Below are positions 1 through 5,148 of a stretch of 5,148 nucleotides of DNA, in pieces. Every line of letters starts with the position of its first letter. Positions within the stretch are counted from its first letter, which is position 1. Below the pieces are notes generated by a model, which saw only the letters and a list, made by a program, of their open reading frames with translations, was not told the DNA's origin and did no database searches. A program made the position numbers and the translations under genes. This DNA is from JBFXEO01 sp050180015. GTDB taxonomy: Bacteria > Bacteroidota > Bacteroidia > Bacteroidales > Tenuifilaceae. The DNA lies in assembly GCA_050180015.1 (NCBI GenBank), contig JBFXEO010000211.1, positions 1-5,148 on the forward strand. Direction: 5' to 3'.

Positions 1-1
1 T

Positions 2-21
2 ATACATATTTTCGTATGTAT
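2..21. repeat. Short perfect inverted repeat (possible operator or hairpin)
   Basis: ATACATA at 2-8 is the exact reverse complement of TATGTAT at 15-21, with six bases between the arms. In RNA, a G-U pair would extend the stem to 8 bp with a four-base UUUC loop. The stem is all A/T except one C-G pair, so it would be weak as an RNA structure. The spacing is also compatible with a dimeric repressor site. It lies 10 bp upstream of a TAnnTTTG box (32-39). It is at the window edge, so the gene it might serve could lie to the left. Confidence 0.4.
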
Positions 22-31
22 TGATTATTTA

Positions 32-39
32 TATTTTTG
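32..39 (+). promoter_or_regulatory. Candidate -7 box (TAnnTTTG), distal to cysQ
   Basis: TATTTTTG matches the Bacteroidota -7 consensus TAnnTTTG exactly. I see no TTG/TTTG -33 element at the expected 17-23 bp upstream. A transcript from here would have a leader of about 190 nt before cysQ. In DNA this A/T-rich a chance match is quite likely, so this is a weak call. Confidence 0.2.
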
Positions 40-207
40 TGCTGCTTAAAGTAAACGATCTGTAAACATAGTATTTTTTATTTTTTTTATGCAGAACGGC
101 TAAATATTATTGAGCATCTTTTTTGTTAATGTTATGGATGGTTTAGTTAGGAACTCTTGATTTAAGGTTATTTAAGGGTTCTATGGCGAATAATTGGGAA
201 AAGAGAG

Positions 208-215
208 TACCTTTG
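208..215 (+). promoter_or_regulatory. Candidate -7 promoter box for cysQ
   Basis: TACCTTTG is an exact match to the Bacteroidota -7 consensus TAnnTTTG. It would place the transcription start near 220, giving a leader of about 15 nt before the cysQ ATG at 235. No clear -33 TTG lies at the usual distance; the nearest TTG, at 194-196, is too close. The position relative to the start codon is the main support. Confidence 0.4.
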
Positions 216-234
216 CCGACGAATATAAATAGCC

Positions 235-1074
235 ATGATCGATAGAAATGAAATTTTAAACCTGCTCCTTTCCGCCATTAATTCGTCCGTTCGGGCAGGT
301 GCATTAATAATGGAAGTTTATAATTCTGACGATTTTCAGGTCAACCTTAAGTCCGATAAAACTCCGCTCACCCTGGCCGATAGGCTTGCTCACGATTCCA
401 TTAAAAGCGATTTATTGAAAACCTTTATACCGGTACTCAGCGAGGAGGGCCGGAGTATTACCTACGAGGAGAGAAAGGGGTGGGAGTATTTCTGGATTGT
501 AGATCCGCTTGATGGAACCAAGGAATTTATTAAGCGTAACGGTGAATTTACAGTGAATGTTGCGTTAATACATGATGGATTCCCGATCCTTGGGGTTATA
601 TATGTTCCGGTAAATCGCGATCTTTACTTTTCATTCCAGCAAGGCGGAGCATATAGGACTGGTGGCATAGCACCTTGCCTGGAGGCAAACTTCGATCTGG
701 ATGAACTTTTAGATACGGCTACGAAATTGCCGATGCCCTGTGAGCGAGATCATTTGGTGGTGGTAGAAAGCCGTTCACATGCTACTCCCGAAACGTTGGA
801 ATATATTGAGGGTTTAAAGCGGCAGCACGGCAGTTTAGAGTTAATTTCCCGGGGGTCATCGCTGAAAATGTGTATGATTGCCGAGGGCAATGCCGATATA
901 TACCCGCGGCTATCTCTTTCCTCGGAATGGGATACCGCAGCAGGACAGGCTATTGTTGAAGGTTCCGGATTTCAGGTAGTAACCTACGAAACAAACGAGC
1001 GAATGGTTTACAACAAGGAGGAACTCCTAAACCCCTGGTTTATTGTAAAAGGGAACAGATTGGTTAAGGGTTAG
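235..1074 (+). CDS. cysQ: 3'(2'),5'-bisphosphate nucleotidase CysQ
   Basis: This is a complete 279-residue member of the inositol monophosphatase/FIG superfamily. Known role of the family: it hydrolyses 3'-phosphoadenosine 5'-phosphate (PAP, and PAPS) to AMP (APS), removing the inhibitory by-product of sulfate assimilation in the cytoplasm. It needs Mg2+ and is typically lithium-sensitive. The sequence shows the ordered metal-site motifs: LSEEG with E70 and E71, then DPLDGTKEF at 90-98 with D90 and D93, followed by RNGEFTVNVALI (101-112). GSSLKMCMIAEG (207-218) and YPR (223-225) come next, then EWDTAAG at 231-237 with D233. These match E. coli CysQ closely along the whole length, which is slightly longer than the roughly 246 residues of the E. 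coli protein. The start is fixed by an in-frame TAA at 226-228, only two codons upstream. There is no Shine-Dalgarno sequence, only A-rich DNA. Sulfate-assimilation partners such as cysD, cysN or cysC are absent from the window, so it appears to stand alone, at least on its 3' side. The main alternative, an inositol monophosphatase, is unlikely given the TKEFIKRNGEFTVN block. Confidence 0.96.
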   Translation: MIDRNEILNLLLSAINSSVRAGALIMEVYNSDDFQVNLKSDKTPLTLADRLAHDSIKSDLLKTFIPVLSEEGRSITYEERKGWEYFWIVDPLDGTKEFIKRNGEFTVNVALIHDGFPILGVIYVPVNRDLYFSFQQGGAYRTGGIAPCLEANFDLDELLDTATKLPMPCERDHLVVVESRSHATPETLEYIEGLKRQHGSLELISRGSSLKMCMIAEGNADIYPRLSLSSEWDTAAGQAIVEGSGFQVVTYETNERMVYNKEELLNPWFIVKGNRLVKG

Positions 1075-1080
1075 CTAAAC
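1067..1080. other. Abutting convergent stop codons (zero intergenic bases)
   Basis: The cysQ stop TAG (1072-1074) directly touches the complement of the phosphatase stop TAG (1075-1077), giving TAGCTA inside the 8-bp palindrome TTAGCTAA. There are no bases between the two coding regions. A terminator for either gene would have to lie inside the other gene. I see no hairpin followed by a T-run here. Confidence 0.85.
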
Positions 1081-3399
1081 TTCCAGCCCGAGTACCAGTA
1101 CATCGTCAATTTGATCAAAATCTCCTCTCCACTTTTCAAAAAAAGCGTCAATTCCCTCTTTATGCAGCGAGTAGGGCTGTTCTTTAATTGCTTGCAGTAG
1201 CTCCTGAAATTCCACCCTGCCCATTTTTTTACGTTTTACACCGCTTAGCTGATCGGTGTAACCATCGGTATAGAAGTAAAGCCTATCGCCTTTATTTAGG
1301 TTAATTGAGTTTGCGGTAAAGGTTTTGTCAATTTCACCGGAATTGTGTTTCTGTCTAACTTTAACTATTTCAACACCATTTGCCGTGGAAAGCATAAAGT
1401 TTATGTGATTTCCGCTATAGGAAAGCTCTTTGGTTGATGAAGAAAAATTGCAAATTATAAAGTCAACCCCAACAATAGTGTCTTCGGTGCTGGAACTTTT
1501 ACTTAGCTCCCGGCTAAGGTACTCTGCTATTTGGCTGGGTTGCGTTAACCGGTTGACACCTATGGCATCCTTTAACAGGCTTACAACCATGACGCTCATA
1601 AAAGCACCGGCAACACCGTGTCCCGTACAATCGGCAACAGCAAAAATTAAGTCACCACCATTTTCCCACAGCCAGTATAAATCGCCGCTAACCAGGTTTT
1701 TGGGTTTAAACAGTATGAAGTGGTTGTTAAAGTAATTTTCGAAAAGAGTTATTCTGGGCAGAAGTGATTGCTGAATTAGCGATGCATACTCAAGCCCTTC
1801 GGTCATCCTGACATTAATTCCGGTAATAAAGCGGTTTTGTTTTTCAATTTGCTCCGATTGGCTGATCAACTCTTCCTTTTGCTGGTTGAGCTCCGTAATG
1901 GTTGATTCCAGTAAATCTCGTTGCGACTGGATTTCTTCCTTTTGCTGGCTTATTTCGTGGTTTTTTTGCAGAAGTAATTTTTTATCGGTTCTCAGTTGAT
2001 GGTTATAGATGAATGTAATAATAAGTATTAATGCTACCGAAAGTATGATTGTGGCCAGCCAGCGGCTGTACGATTCTTGCTTTTTGAGTTTTAGAATGTT
2101 CAATTCATTGTCTTTTGATAGAATTGCTATTTCCTTCTCCTTTTTATCCGTTTCGAATTCAACCTTGAGCTGGTCCAGCTTATTCAGATTTTCAATACTT
2201 CTCAGGGAATCATTTAATACCATGTATTTTTCGTGAAAAACCATGGCAGCACGATATTTCCCTATTTTTTTTGATACCAGGTACAAACCCTGATACGAAT
2301 CCCTCATCCATTCGCTCGACTTGATTTTGCTTGCCAGCTTAAAACCTTTCTGGTAGTACATCTCCGCGTTGGCATAGTTATTTTGGATTAGGTTAGCACG
2401 CCCCAGGTTGATGTAAACCGCTGTCAACCCATTTTCATTACCACTTTGCGTAAAAGCCGCAAAAGCTTGGTTAAAGTAATCAATACCACTGGGAATATTG
2501 TTAATGTCAAGATACAGCAATCCGATATTGTTGAGCGTTTTTCCCATCTCATCAATGTTATTGACCGTTCTATCTATTTCTAATGACCGCATAAACATTT
2601 CAAGGCTTTCGCTGTACTTCCCCTGATTTTTTTTAATAATTGCAATGTTATTGCAGGCTTTTCCTATTCCCCGGGAATTGCCTGTTTTAGTGTAGGTGTC
2701 CAACGATTTCTGGTACATTTCCAGCGCTTCGGGGAGTTTGCCCTGGGAGTCAAATATAAGACCGATGTTATTGTAAGTATTTGCTGCACCAAGCGTATCG
2801 GAAAGGGCCTCCTTAATCTTTAACGATTCAAAAAACTTTTCCGATGCTTTAGTGTAGCTTCCCCGGCTCCAGTATATCCCTCCAAGTAGGTTTAATGCTC
2901 TGGCAATATTTTGGCTATCTTTGGTTACGCTGTACTCCATAATTGCCTGTTCGCCGTAATAAATTGCGCTGTCGTAAGAGCCCAGGTTGAAGTATTCGCC
3001 GGCTATGTACCGATAGGTTCCTGCAATTAATGTTGGGTCTGAATTTGCATCCGGAAGTATTTTTAGTAAATCCTTATGGTAGTCAAGAGCTTGCTTAAAG
3101 TTGCCATTTCTGTAGTTTTGCGTGGCAATGAAATGGGTTGCTCTACAGATGCCGTCGGTATAGCCAATACTTTTAAATCTTTCCAGGATGATAAGTGCAA
3201 GGGAATCGGCCTTCGGAGAATTGGCAGCAACCGGATCAGCTAATTTTTTTAAAATACTGTTAAGCAAAACGGTATCAATTTTTGCTGCGGTTAATGCCTC
3301 ATCAAGGCTATTGGCTGGTTGTACATTGTCATGTGCAAAAGCACAGCTTACAACCAGTAAATACGCTGTAAAGGTGGCGAGTAGCTTGTTCTTTAACAT
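1075..3399 (-). CDS. TPR-repeat transmembrane SpoIIE/RsbU-type (PP2C) serine phosphatase
   Basis: This 774-residue protein has a clear modular order. Residues 1-22 are an export signal: KNK, a hydrophobic core, then AFA before H23. About eight tetratricopeptide repeats span residues 88-400. They have a 40-residue period, seen as NNIG at 210, NNIA at 250, NNIG at 290 and NLG at 331. A coiled coil precedes a single membrane helix at 447-465, and a second coiled coil rich in Q, K and E covers about 466-523. The C-terminal SpoIIE/PP2C domain (about 535-774) has the metal-binding motifs SGDLYW (D573), ADCTGHG (D590), YTDGYTD (D712) and IDD (D765, D766), so it should be active. By topology the TPRs would face the periplasm and the phosphatase the cytoplasm. 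The family dephosphorylates serine or threonine on anti-anti-sigma-type (STAS) proteins or other partners. No such partner is in the window, so the target is unknown. An in-frame TAA three codons upstream (3409-3411) supports this ATG. No Shine-Dalgarno sequence is seen. Confidence 0.92.
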   Translation of the reverse strand: MLKNKLLATFTAYLLVVSCAFAHDNVQPANSLDEALTAAKIDTVLLNSILKKLADPVAANSPKADSLALIILERFKSIGYTDGICRATHFIATQNYRNGNFKQALDYHKDLLKILPDANSDPTLIAGTYRYIAGEYFNLGSYDSAIYYGEQAIMEYSVTKDSQNIARALNLLGGIYWSRGSYTKASEKFFESLKIKEALSDTLGAANTYNNIGLIFDSQGKLPEALEMYQKSLDTYTKTGNSRGIGKACNNIAIIKKNQGKYSESLEMFMRSLEIDRTVNNIDEMGKTLNNIGLLYLDINNIPSGIDYFNQAFAAFTQSGNENGLTAVYINLGRANLIQNNYANAEMYYQKGFKLASKIKSSEWMRDSYQGLYLVSKKIGKYRAAMVFHEKYMVLNDSLRSIENLNKLDQLKVEFETDKKEKEIAILSKDNELNILKLKKQESYSRWLATIILSVALILIITFIYNHQLRTDKKLLLQKNHEISQQKEEIQSQRDLLESTITELNQQKEELISQSEQIEKQNRFITGINVRMTEGLEYASLIQQSLLPRITLFENYFNNHFILFKPKNLVSGDLYWLWENGGDLIFAVADCTGHGVAGAFMSVMVVSLLKDAIGVNRLTQPSQIAEYLSRELSKSSSTEDTIVGVDFIICNFSSSTKELSYSGNHINFMLSTANGVEIVKVRQKHNSGEIDKTFTANSINLNKGDRLYFYTDGYTDQLSGVKRKKMGRVEFQELLQAIKEQPYSLHKEGIDAFFEKWRGDFDQIDDVLVLGLEV
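1871..1948 (-). repeat. 15-bp direct repeat in the coiled-coil coding region
   Basis: TCTTCCTTTTGCTGG occurs exactly at 1871-1885 and again at 1934-1948 on the given strand. The copies are 63 bp apart, which is 21 codons or three heptads. On the coding strand each encodes QQKEE, at residues 485-489 and 506-510 of the phosphatase. The surrounding residues are also alike (QQKEEIQSQRDLLE against QQKEELISQSEQIE), which suggests an internal duplication of coiled-coil heptads after the membrane helix. Confidence 0.7.
2405..2773 (-). repeat. 120-bp periodic TPR coding repeats
   Basis: The repeats encoding the start of each TPR helix lie exactly 120 bp apart. ATGTTATTG is found at 2765-2773 and 2645-2653. 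Diverged versions are found at 2525 (ATATTGTTG) and 2405 (AGGTTGATG). They encode the NNIG, NNIA, NNIG and INL segments of the phosphatase. The period of 40 rather than 34 residues matches the extended TPRs of LGN/Rap-like sensor proteins. Nucleotide similarity is low outside these short cores, so the duplication is old. Confidence 0.7.
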
Positions 3400-3432
3400 T
3401 TTGTACCCTTACGATGGTTTTGAAATTTTCTT

Positions 3433-3440
3433 TAAAGGTA
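3433..3440 (-). promoter_or_regulatory. Possible -7 promoter box for the phosphatase gene
   Basis: On the minus strand the sequence reads TACCTTTA, one mismatch from TAnnTTTG. It would give a leader of roughly 28 nt before the ATG at 3399. The inverted repeat GAATTT/AAATTC (3441-3460) lies directly upstream and could be an operator. No -33 TTG is seen at the usual distance and no exact TAnnTTTG occurs in this gap, so the call is weak. Confidence 0.22.
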
Positions 3441-3536
3441 GAATTTTAAATGTTAAATTCGGAGCCGGGGTTGGTAAATGTTGAATAAAAAATACCCTAT
3501 GCACGATGCCTAGTAGAGCCATATAAACGCGTTGTA

Positions 3537-3564
3537 CTCCGCAATAAGAATATTTTGCCCGGAG
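3537..3564 (-). terminator. Weak hairpin just downstream of dnaA
   Basis: CTCCG at 3537-3541 pairs with CGGAG at 3560-3564. A further three pairs (CAA at 3542-3544 with TTG at 3555-3557) form across a two-base bulge. The hairpin begins 7 bases after the dnaA stop codon, a common place for a terminator. The stem is imperfect and on the minus strand it is not followed by a T-run, so it may terminate poorly or not at all. Confidence 0.25.
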
Positions 3565-3570
3565 ATTGAT

Positions 3571-5013
3571 TTAGCTATTGTACCTTAATCGTTTCTCAAT
3601 ATCATCAATTTGGCTTTTAAAACGCTTATCGGTATCCATCAGGTTGTTAACCGTTTTGCAGGCATGGAGTACCGTTGCGTGATCCTTGCTGCCAATTACG
3701 CTTCCAATAGTTGATAGCGACGATTTTGTAAGGCCTTTTGAAAAGTACATGGCAATTTGGCGGGCCTGAACAATTTCGCGTTTACGGGTTTTTGTTTGGA
3801 GCACATCGGTGGGTAGCCCAAAATACTCGCAAACAATTTTTTGAATGTAATCGATGGTGATATCCCTGCGGGTATTTTTAACCAGCTTGTCTATCATTTC
3901 CGATGCCAGCTCAACGGTAATCTCTTTGTGGTTTAGCGTTGATTGAGCCAGCATAGAAATCAGCGCACCTTCCAGTTCTCTGATGTTTTGAGTGATGTTA
4001 GAGGCAATATACTCTATTACATTGCCGGGAACCACTATGCCATCGTTATAAATTTTTCTCTTTAGGATAGAAACCCTTGTTTCGAAGTCGGGTGCTTGCA
4101 AATCGGCCGAAAGGCCCCATTTGAACCTTGAGAGCAAGCGCTGCTCCAAGCCTTGCAGCTCGGCAGGAGGCTGGTCCGACGTTAAAATCAGCTGTTTCCC
4201 CGACTGGTGCAGGTGGTTAAATATGTGAAAAAAGGCATCCTGCGTTTTTTCTTTGCCGGCAAATTCGTGCACATCGTCAAGAATTAGCACGTCTATCATT
4301 TGGTAAAAGTGTAGAAAGTCGTTGATGTTATTGTTTTTTATGTGGGCATCAACAAATTGTGTTTGGAACTTTACGGCATTTACGTATAGTACAGTTTTTT
4401 CGGGGAACCTTTGTTTTGCCTCAATACCTATGGCCTGCGCCAGGTGTGTTTTCCCCAGTCCGGAACTTCCGTAAATGAAAAGTGGGTTAAATGCAGTTTT
4501 CCCTGGCGATTGGGCTACGGCCAATCCGGCAGAGCGGGCCAGTCGGTTGCATTCACCTTCAATAAAATTGGCAAAAGTATATTCGGAATTGAGCTGAGGA
4601 TCAACATGCAGCTTCTTAATTCCAGGGATTACAAACGGATTTTTTATCTGTGATTCCGGGGTAGATTGAACGGGTACAGGCCTATTTTTTAGGTCTGTTT
4701 TATCCTGCGTGGGAAACTTAACCGTGTAAGGTTTGCTACTGCTAAAACCATTACGCTCCATCACTACGCTGTATTCCAGCTTGGCTTCGGAGCCCAGTTC
4801 CTTCCGCAAGGTTTTTCTTAGAATATCAATATACTGTTCTTCCAGGTATTCATAAAAGAAAGGGCTTGGAACCTGAATGGTTAGCACGTTCTTTTCGAGT
4901 TTTACCGGAATTATTGGTTCAAACCAAGTTTTAAAGCTGATGGGCGAAACGTTGTCCTTAATAATTTTTAAGCAATTTTGCCATACCTCCTTATAATCAA
5001 CAGTCATAAACAT
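3571..5013 (-). CDS. dnaA: Chromosomal replication initiator DnaA
   Basis: This is a complete 480-residue DnaA, close to the usual family length. Known role: ATP-bound DnaA binds DnaA boxes at oriC, oligomerises and opens the origin for replication. Domain I spans about 5-85 (VWQNCLKIIKDN...FKTWFEPI) and a short low-conservation domain II about 88-140. The AAA+ domain starts with the initiator motif TFANFIEGECNRLARSAG (146-163). It then has Walker A GSSGLGKTH (182-190, K188), Walker B LILDDVH (243-249, D246 and D247), sensor I LTSD (277-280), the arginine finger in SRF (R296) and sensor II NIRELEGAL (R345). Domain IV has the DNA-binding helix-turn-helix with KREIVQARQIAMYF and the signature GSKDHATVLHACKTV (441-455). 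The family's key motifs all appear intact. An in-frame TAA at 5026-5028 limits the start to the ATG at 5013 or the ATG at 5007 (MTVDYKEVW); the second fits relatives slightly better. dnaN and recF do not follow it. Confidence 0.98.
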   Translation of the reverse strand: MFMTVDYKEVWQNCLKIIKDNVSPISFKTWFEPIIPVKLEKNVLTIQVPSPFFYEYLEEQYIDILRKTLRKELGSEAKLEYSVVMERNGFSSSKPYTVKFPTQDKTDLKNRPVPVQSTPESQIKNPFVIPGIKKLHVDPQLNSEYTFANFIEGECNRLARSAGLAVAQSPGKTAFNPLFIYGSSGLGKTHLAQAIGIEAKQRFPEKTVLYVNAVKFQTQFVDAHIKNNNINDFLHFYQMIDVLILDDVHEFAGKEKTQDAFFHIFNHLHQSGKQLILTSDQPPAELQGLEQRLLSRFKWGLSADLQAPDFETRVSILKRKIYNDGIVVPGNVIEYIASNITQNIRELEGALISMLAQSTLNHKEITVELASEMIDKLVKNTRRDITIDYIQKIVCEYFGLPTDVLQTKTRKREIVQARQIAMYFSKGLTKSSLSTIGSVIGSKDHATVLHACKTVNNLMDTDKRFKSQIDDIEKRLRYNS

Positions 5014-5148
5014 GCCAAAATATTTTTAGACTTTTTTGTTAACCTTTTTTCAACATCAACAAAATTGTAATGATTTTTTTTAAAAAAAAATACATTCTGG
5101 GCTTGAATTTTTATTTAACATATTAACGGGTTCTATATCACTTCAATA
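5014..5148. other. A/T-rich region upstream of dnaA
   Basis: Only 30 of these 135 bases are G or C (22%). The region should carry the dnaA promoter, but I find no exact TAnnTTTG box on the minus strand. The closest is CAATTTTG (one mismatch), complementary to 5060-5067. It contains a T8A9 tract (5074-5090) and a GTTAAC palindrome (5038-5043). No TTATNCACA-type DnaA box is visible in either orientation, so there is no direct support for an origin here, although the window ends before the upstream region does. Confidence 0.6.
5073..5091. repeat. T8A9 palindromic tract upstream of dnaA
   Basis: Eight T residues (5074-5081) run straight into nine A residues (5082-5090), flanked by A and T, so the tract is nearly self-complementary. 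Such a tract melts easily at its central TpA step and can act as an upstream promoter element or as part of a DNA-unwinding element. Which of these applies cannot be told from the sequence. Confidence 0.5.

Larger units (their letters stand above)
1..234. other. A/T-rich intergenic region upstream of cysQ
   Basis: This stretch is about 29% G+C and holds no credible gene on either strand; the reading frames are short and broken by stops. It contains a 7-bp inverted repeat at 2-21 and a GTAAAC direct repeat at 51-56 and 62-67. It also holds a 10-bp tandem near-repeat at 161-180 and two matches to the Bacteroidota -7 promoter box TAnnTTTG (32-39 and 208-215). A 20-codon frame at 183-245 overlaps the cysQ start, but there is no evidence that it is translated. 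The gene to the left lies outside the window. Confidence 0.75.
3400..3570. other. Intergenic region between dnaA and the phosphatase gene
   Basis: This 171-bp gap separates two genes on the minus strand and has no credible coding region. Reading in the direction of transcription, it holds a weak hairpin just after dnaA (3537-3564). An A/T-rich 6-bp inverted repeat follows (GAATTT at 3441-3446, AAATTC at 3455-3460), and then a near-match to the -7 promoter box (3433-3440). The gap is large enough for the phosphatase gene to have its own promoter. Confidence 0.7.

Noticed and set aside
170..236. 22-codon frame on the minus strand starting near 236
   Set aside because: It is short, has no recognisable content, and overlaps the cysQ start and its likely promoter.
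1430..1735. 101-codon open frame on the + strand
   Set aside because: It lies wholly antisense to the conserved phosphatase domain, and its product resembles no family I recognise.
2009..2236. 75-codon open frame on the + strand
   Set aside because: It is antisense to the membrane helix and coiled-coil coding region; its S/F-rich composition is what antisense of that region would give.
3188..3484. 98-codon open frame on the + strand reaching into the 3400-3570 gap
   Set aside because: Most of it is antisense to the signal peptide and first part of the phosphatase protein, with no recognisable domain or start context.
3497..3505. CTATGCACG as a possible DnaA box
   Set aside because: It matches TTATNCACA with two mismatches and is a single isolated site, so it is not evidence for an origin.
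4411..4653. 80-codon open frame on the + strand
   Set aside because: It is antisense to the conserved Walker A and initiator-motif region of dnaA, which fully explains the base composition.
4981..4997. Shine-Dalgarno-like AAGGAGGT just inside dnaA on the minus strand, followed by an out-of-frame ATG
   Set aside because: The bases encode the K-E-V-W residues of domain I, the spacing to the ATG is too short, and the resulting frame is only seven codons long.

Overview
The window looks like chromosomal DNA from a member of the Bacteroidota, probably of the Bacteroidales/Marinilabiliales type. Three things suggest this. DnaA carries a Bacteroidota-like initiator motif (FIEGECNRLARSAG) and the HIFNHLHQ(S)GKQLILTSD stretch. 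None of the three genes has a Shine-Dalgarno sequence at its start, and the upstream DNA is A/T-rich. TAnnTTTG-type promoter boxes occur upstream of cysQ. The assignment comes from recalled family features, not from a search.

Layout from left to right. Positions 1-234 are non-coding and about 29% G+C. They hold a short perfect inverted repeat at the left edge, two pairs of short direct repeats and two TAnnTTTG boxes. Positions 235-1074 (+) encode CysQ, the 3'(2'),5'-bisphosphate nucleotidase that clears PAP during sulfate assimilation. Its stop codon directly touches the stop codon of the next gene, which is convergent. Positions 1075-3399 (-) encode a 774-residue membrane protein: an N-terminal export signal, about eight tetratricopeptide repeats with a strict 40-residue period, one transmembrane helix, a coiled coil and a C-terminal SpoIIE/RsbU-type PP2C phosphatase. 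A 171-bp gap (3400-3570) follows. Positions 3571-5013 (-) encode a complete DnaA replication initiator. Positions 5014-5148 are the very A/T-rich (22% G+C) region upstream of dnaA.

The genes do not form an obvious pathway. CysQ is a housekeeping enzyme and DnaA is the initiator. The TPR-PP2C protein is a probable envelope-to-cytoplasm signalling phosphatase. dnaA and the phosphatase gene are co-oriented but 171 bp apart, so a shared transcript is possible and not shown. dnaN and recF do not follow dnaA here.

I found no mobile element, CRISPR array, tRNA or rRNA, and no convincing sign of an undescribed multi-gene system. The points most worth a second look are the sensor-phosphatase next to dnaA, the zero-gap convergent stop codons, the ambiguous signal peptide, and the small repeats in the intergenic regions.
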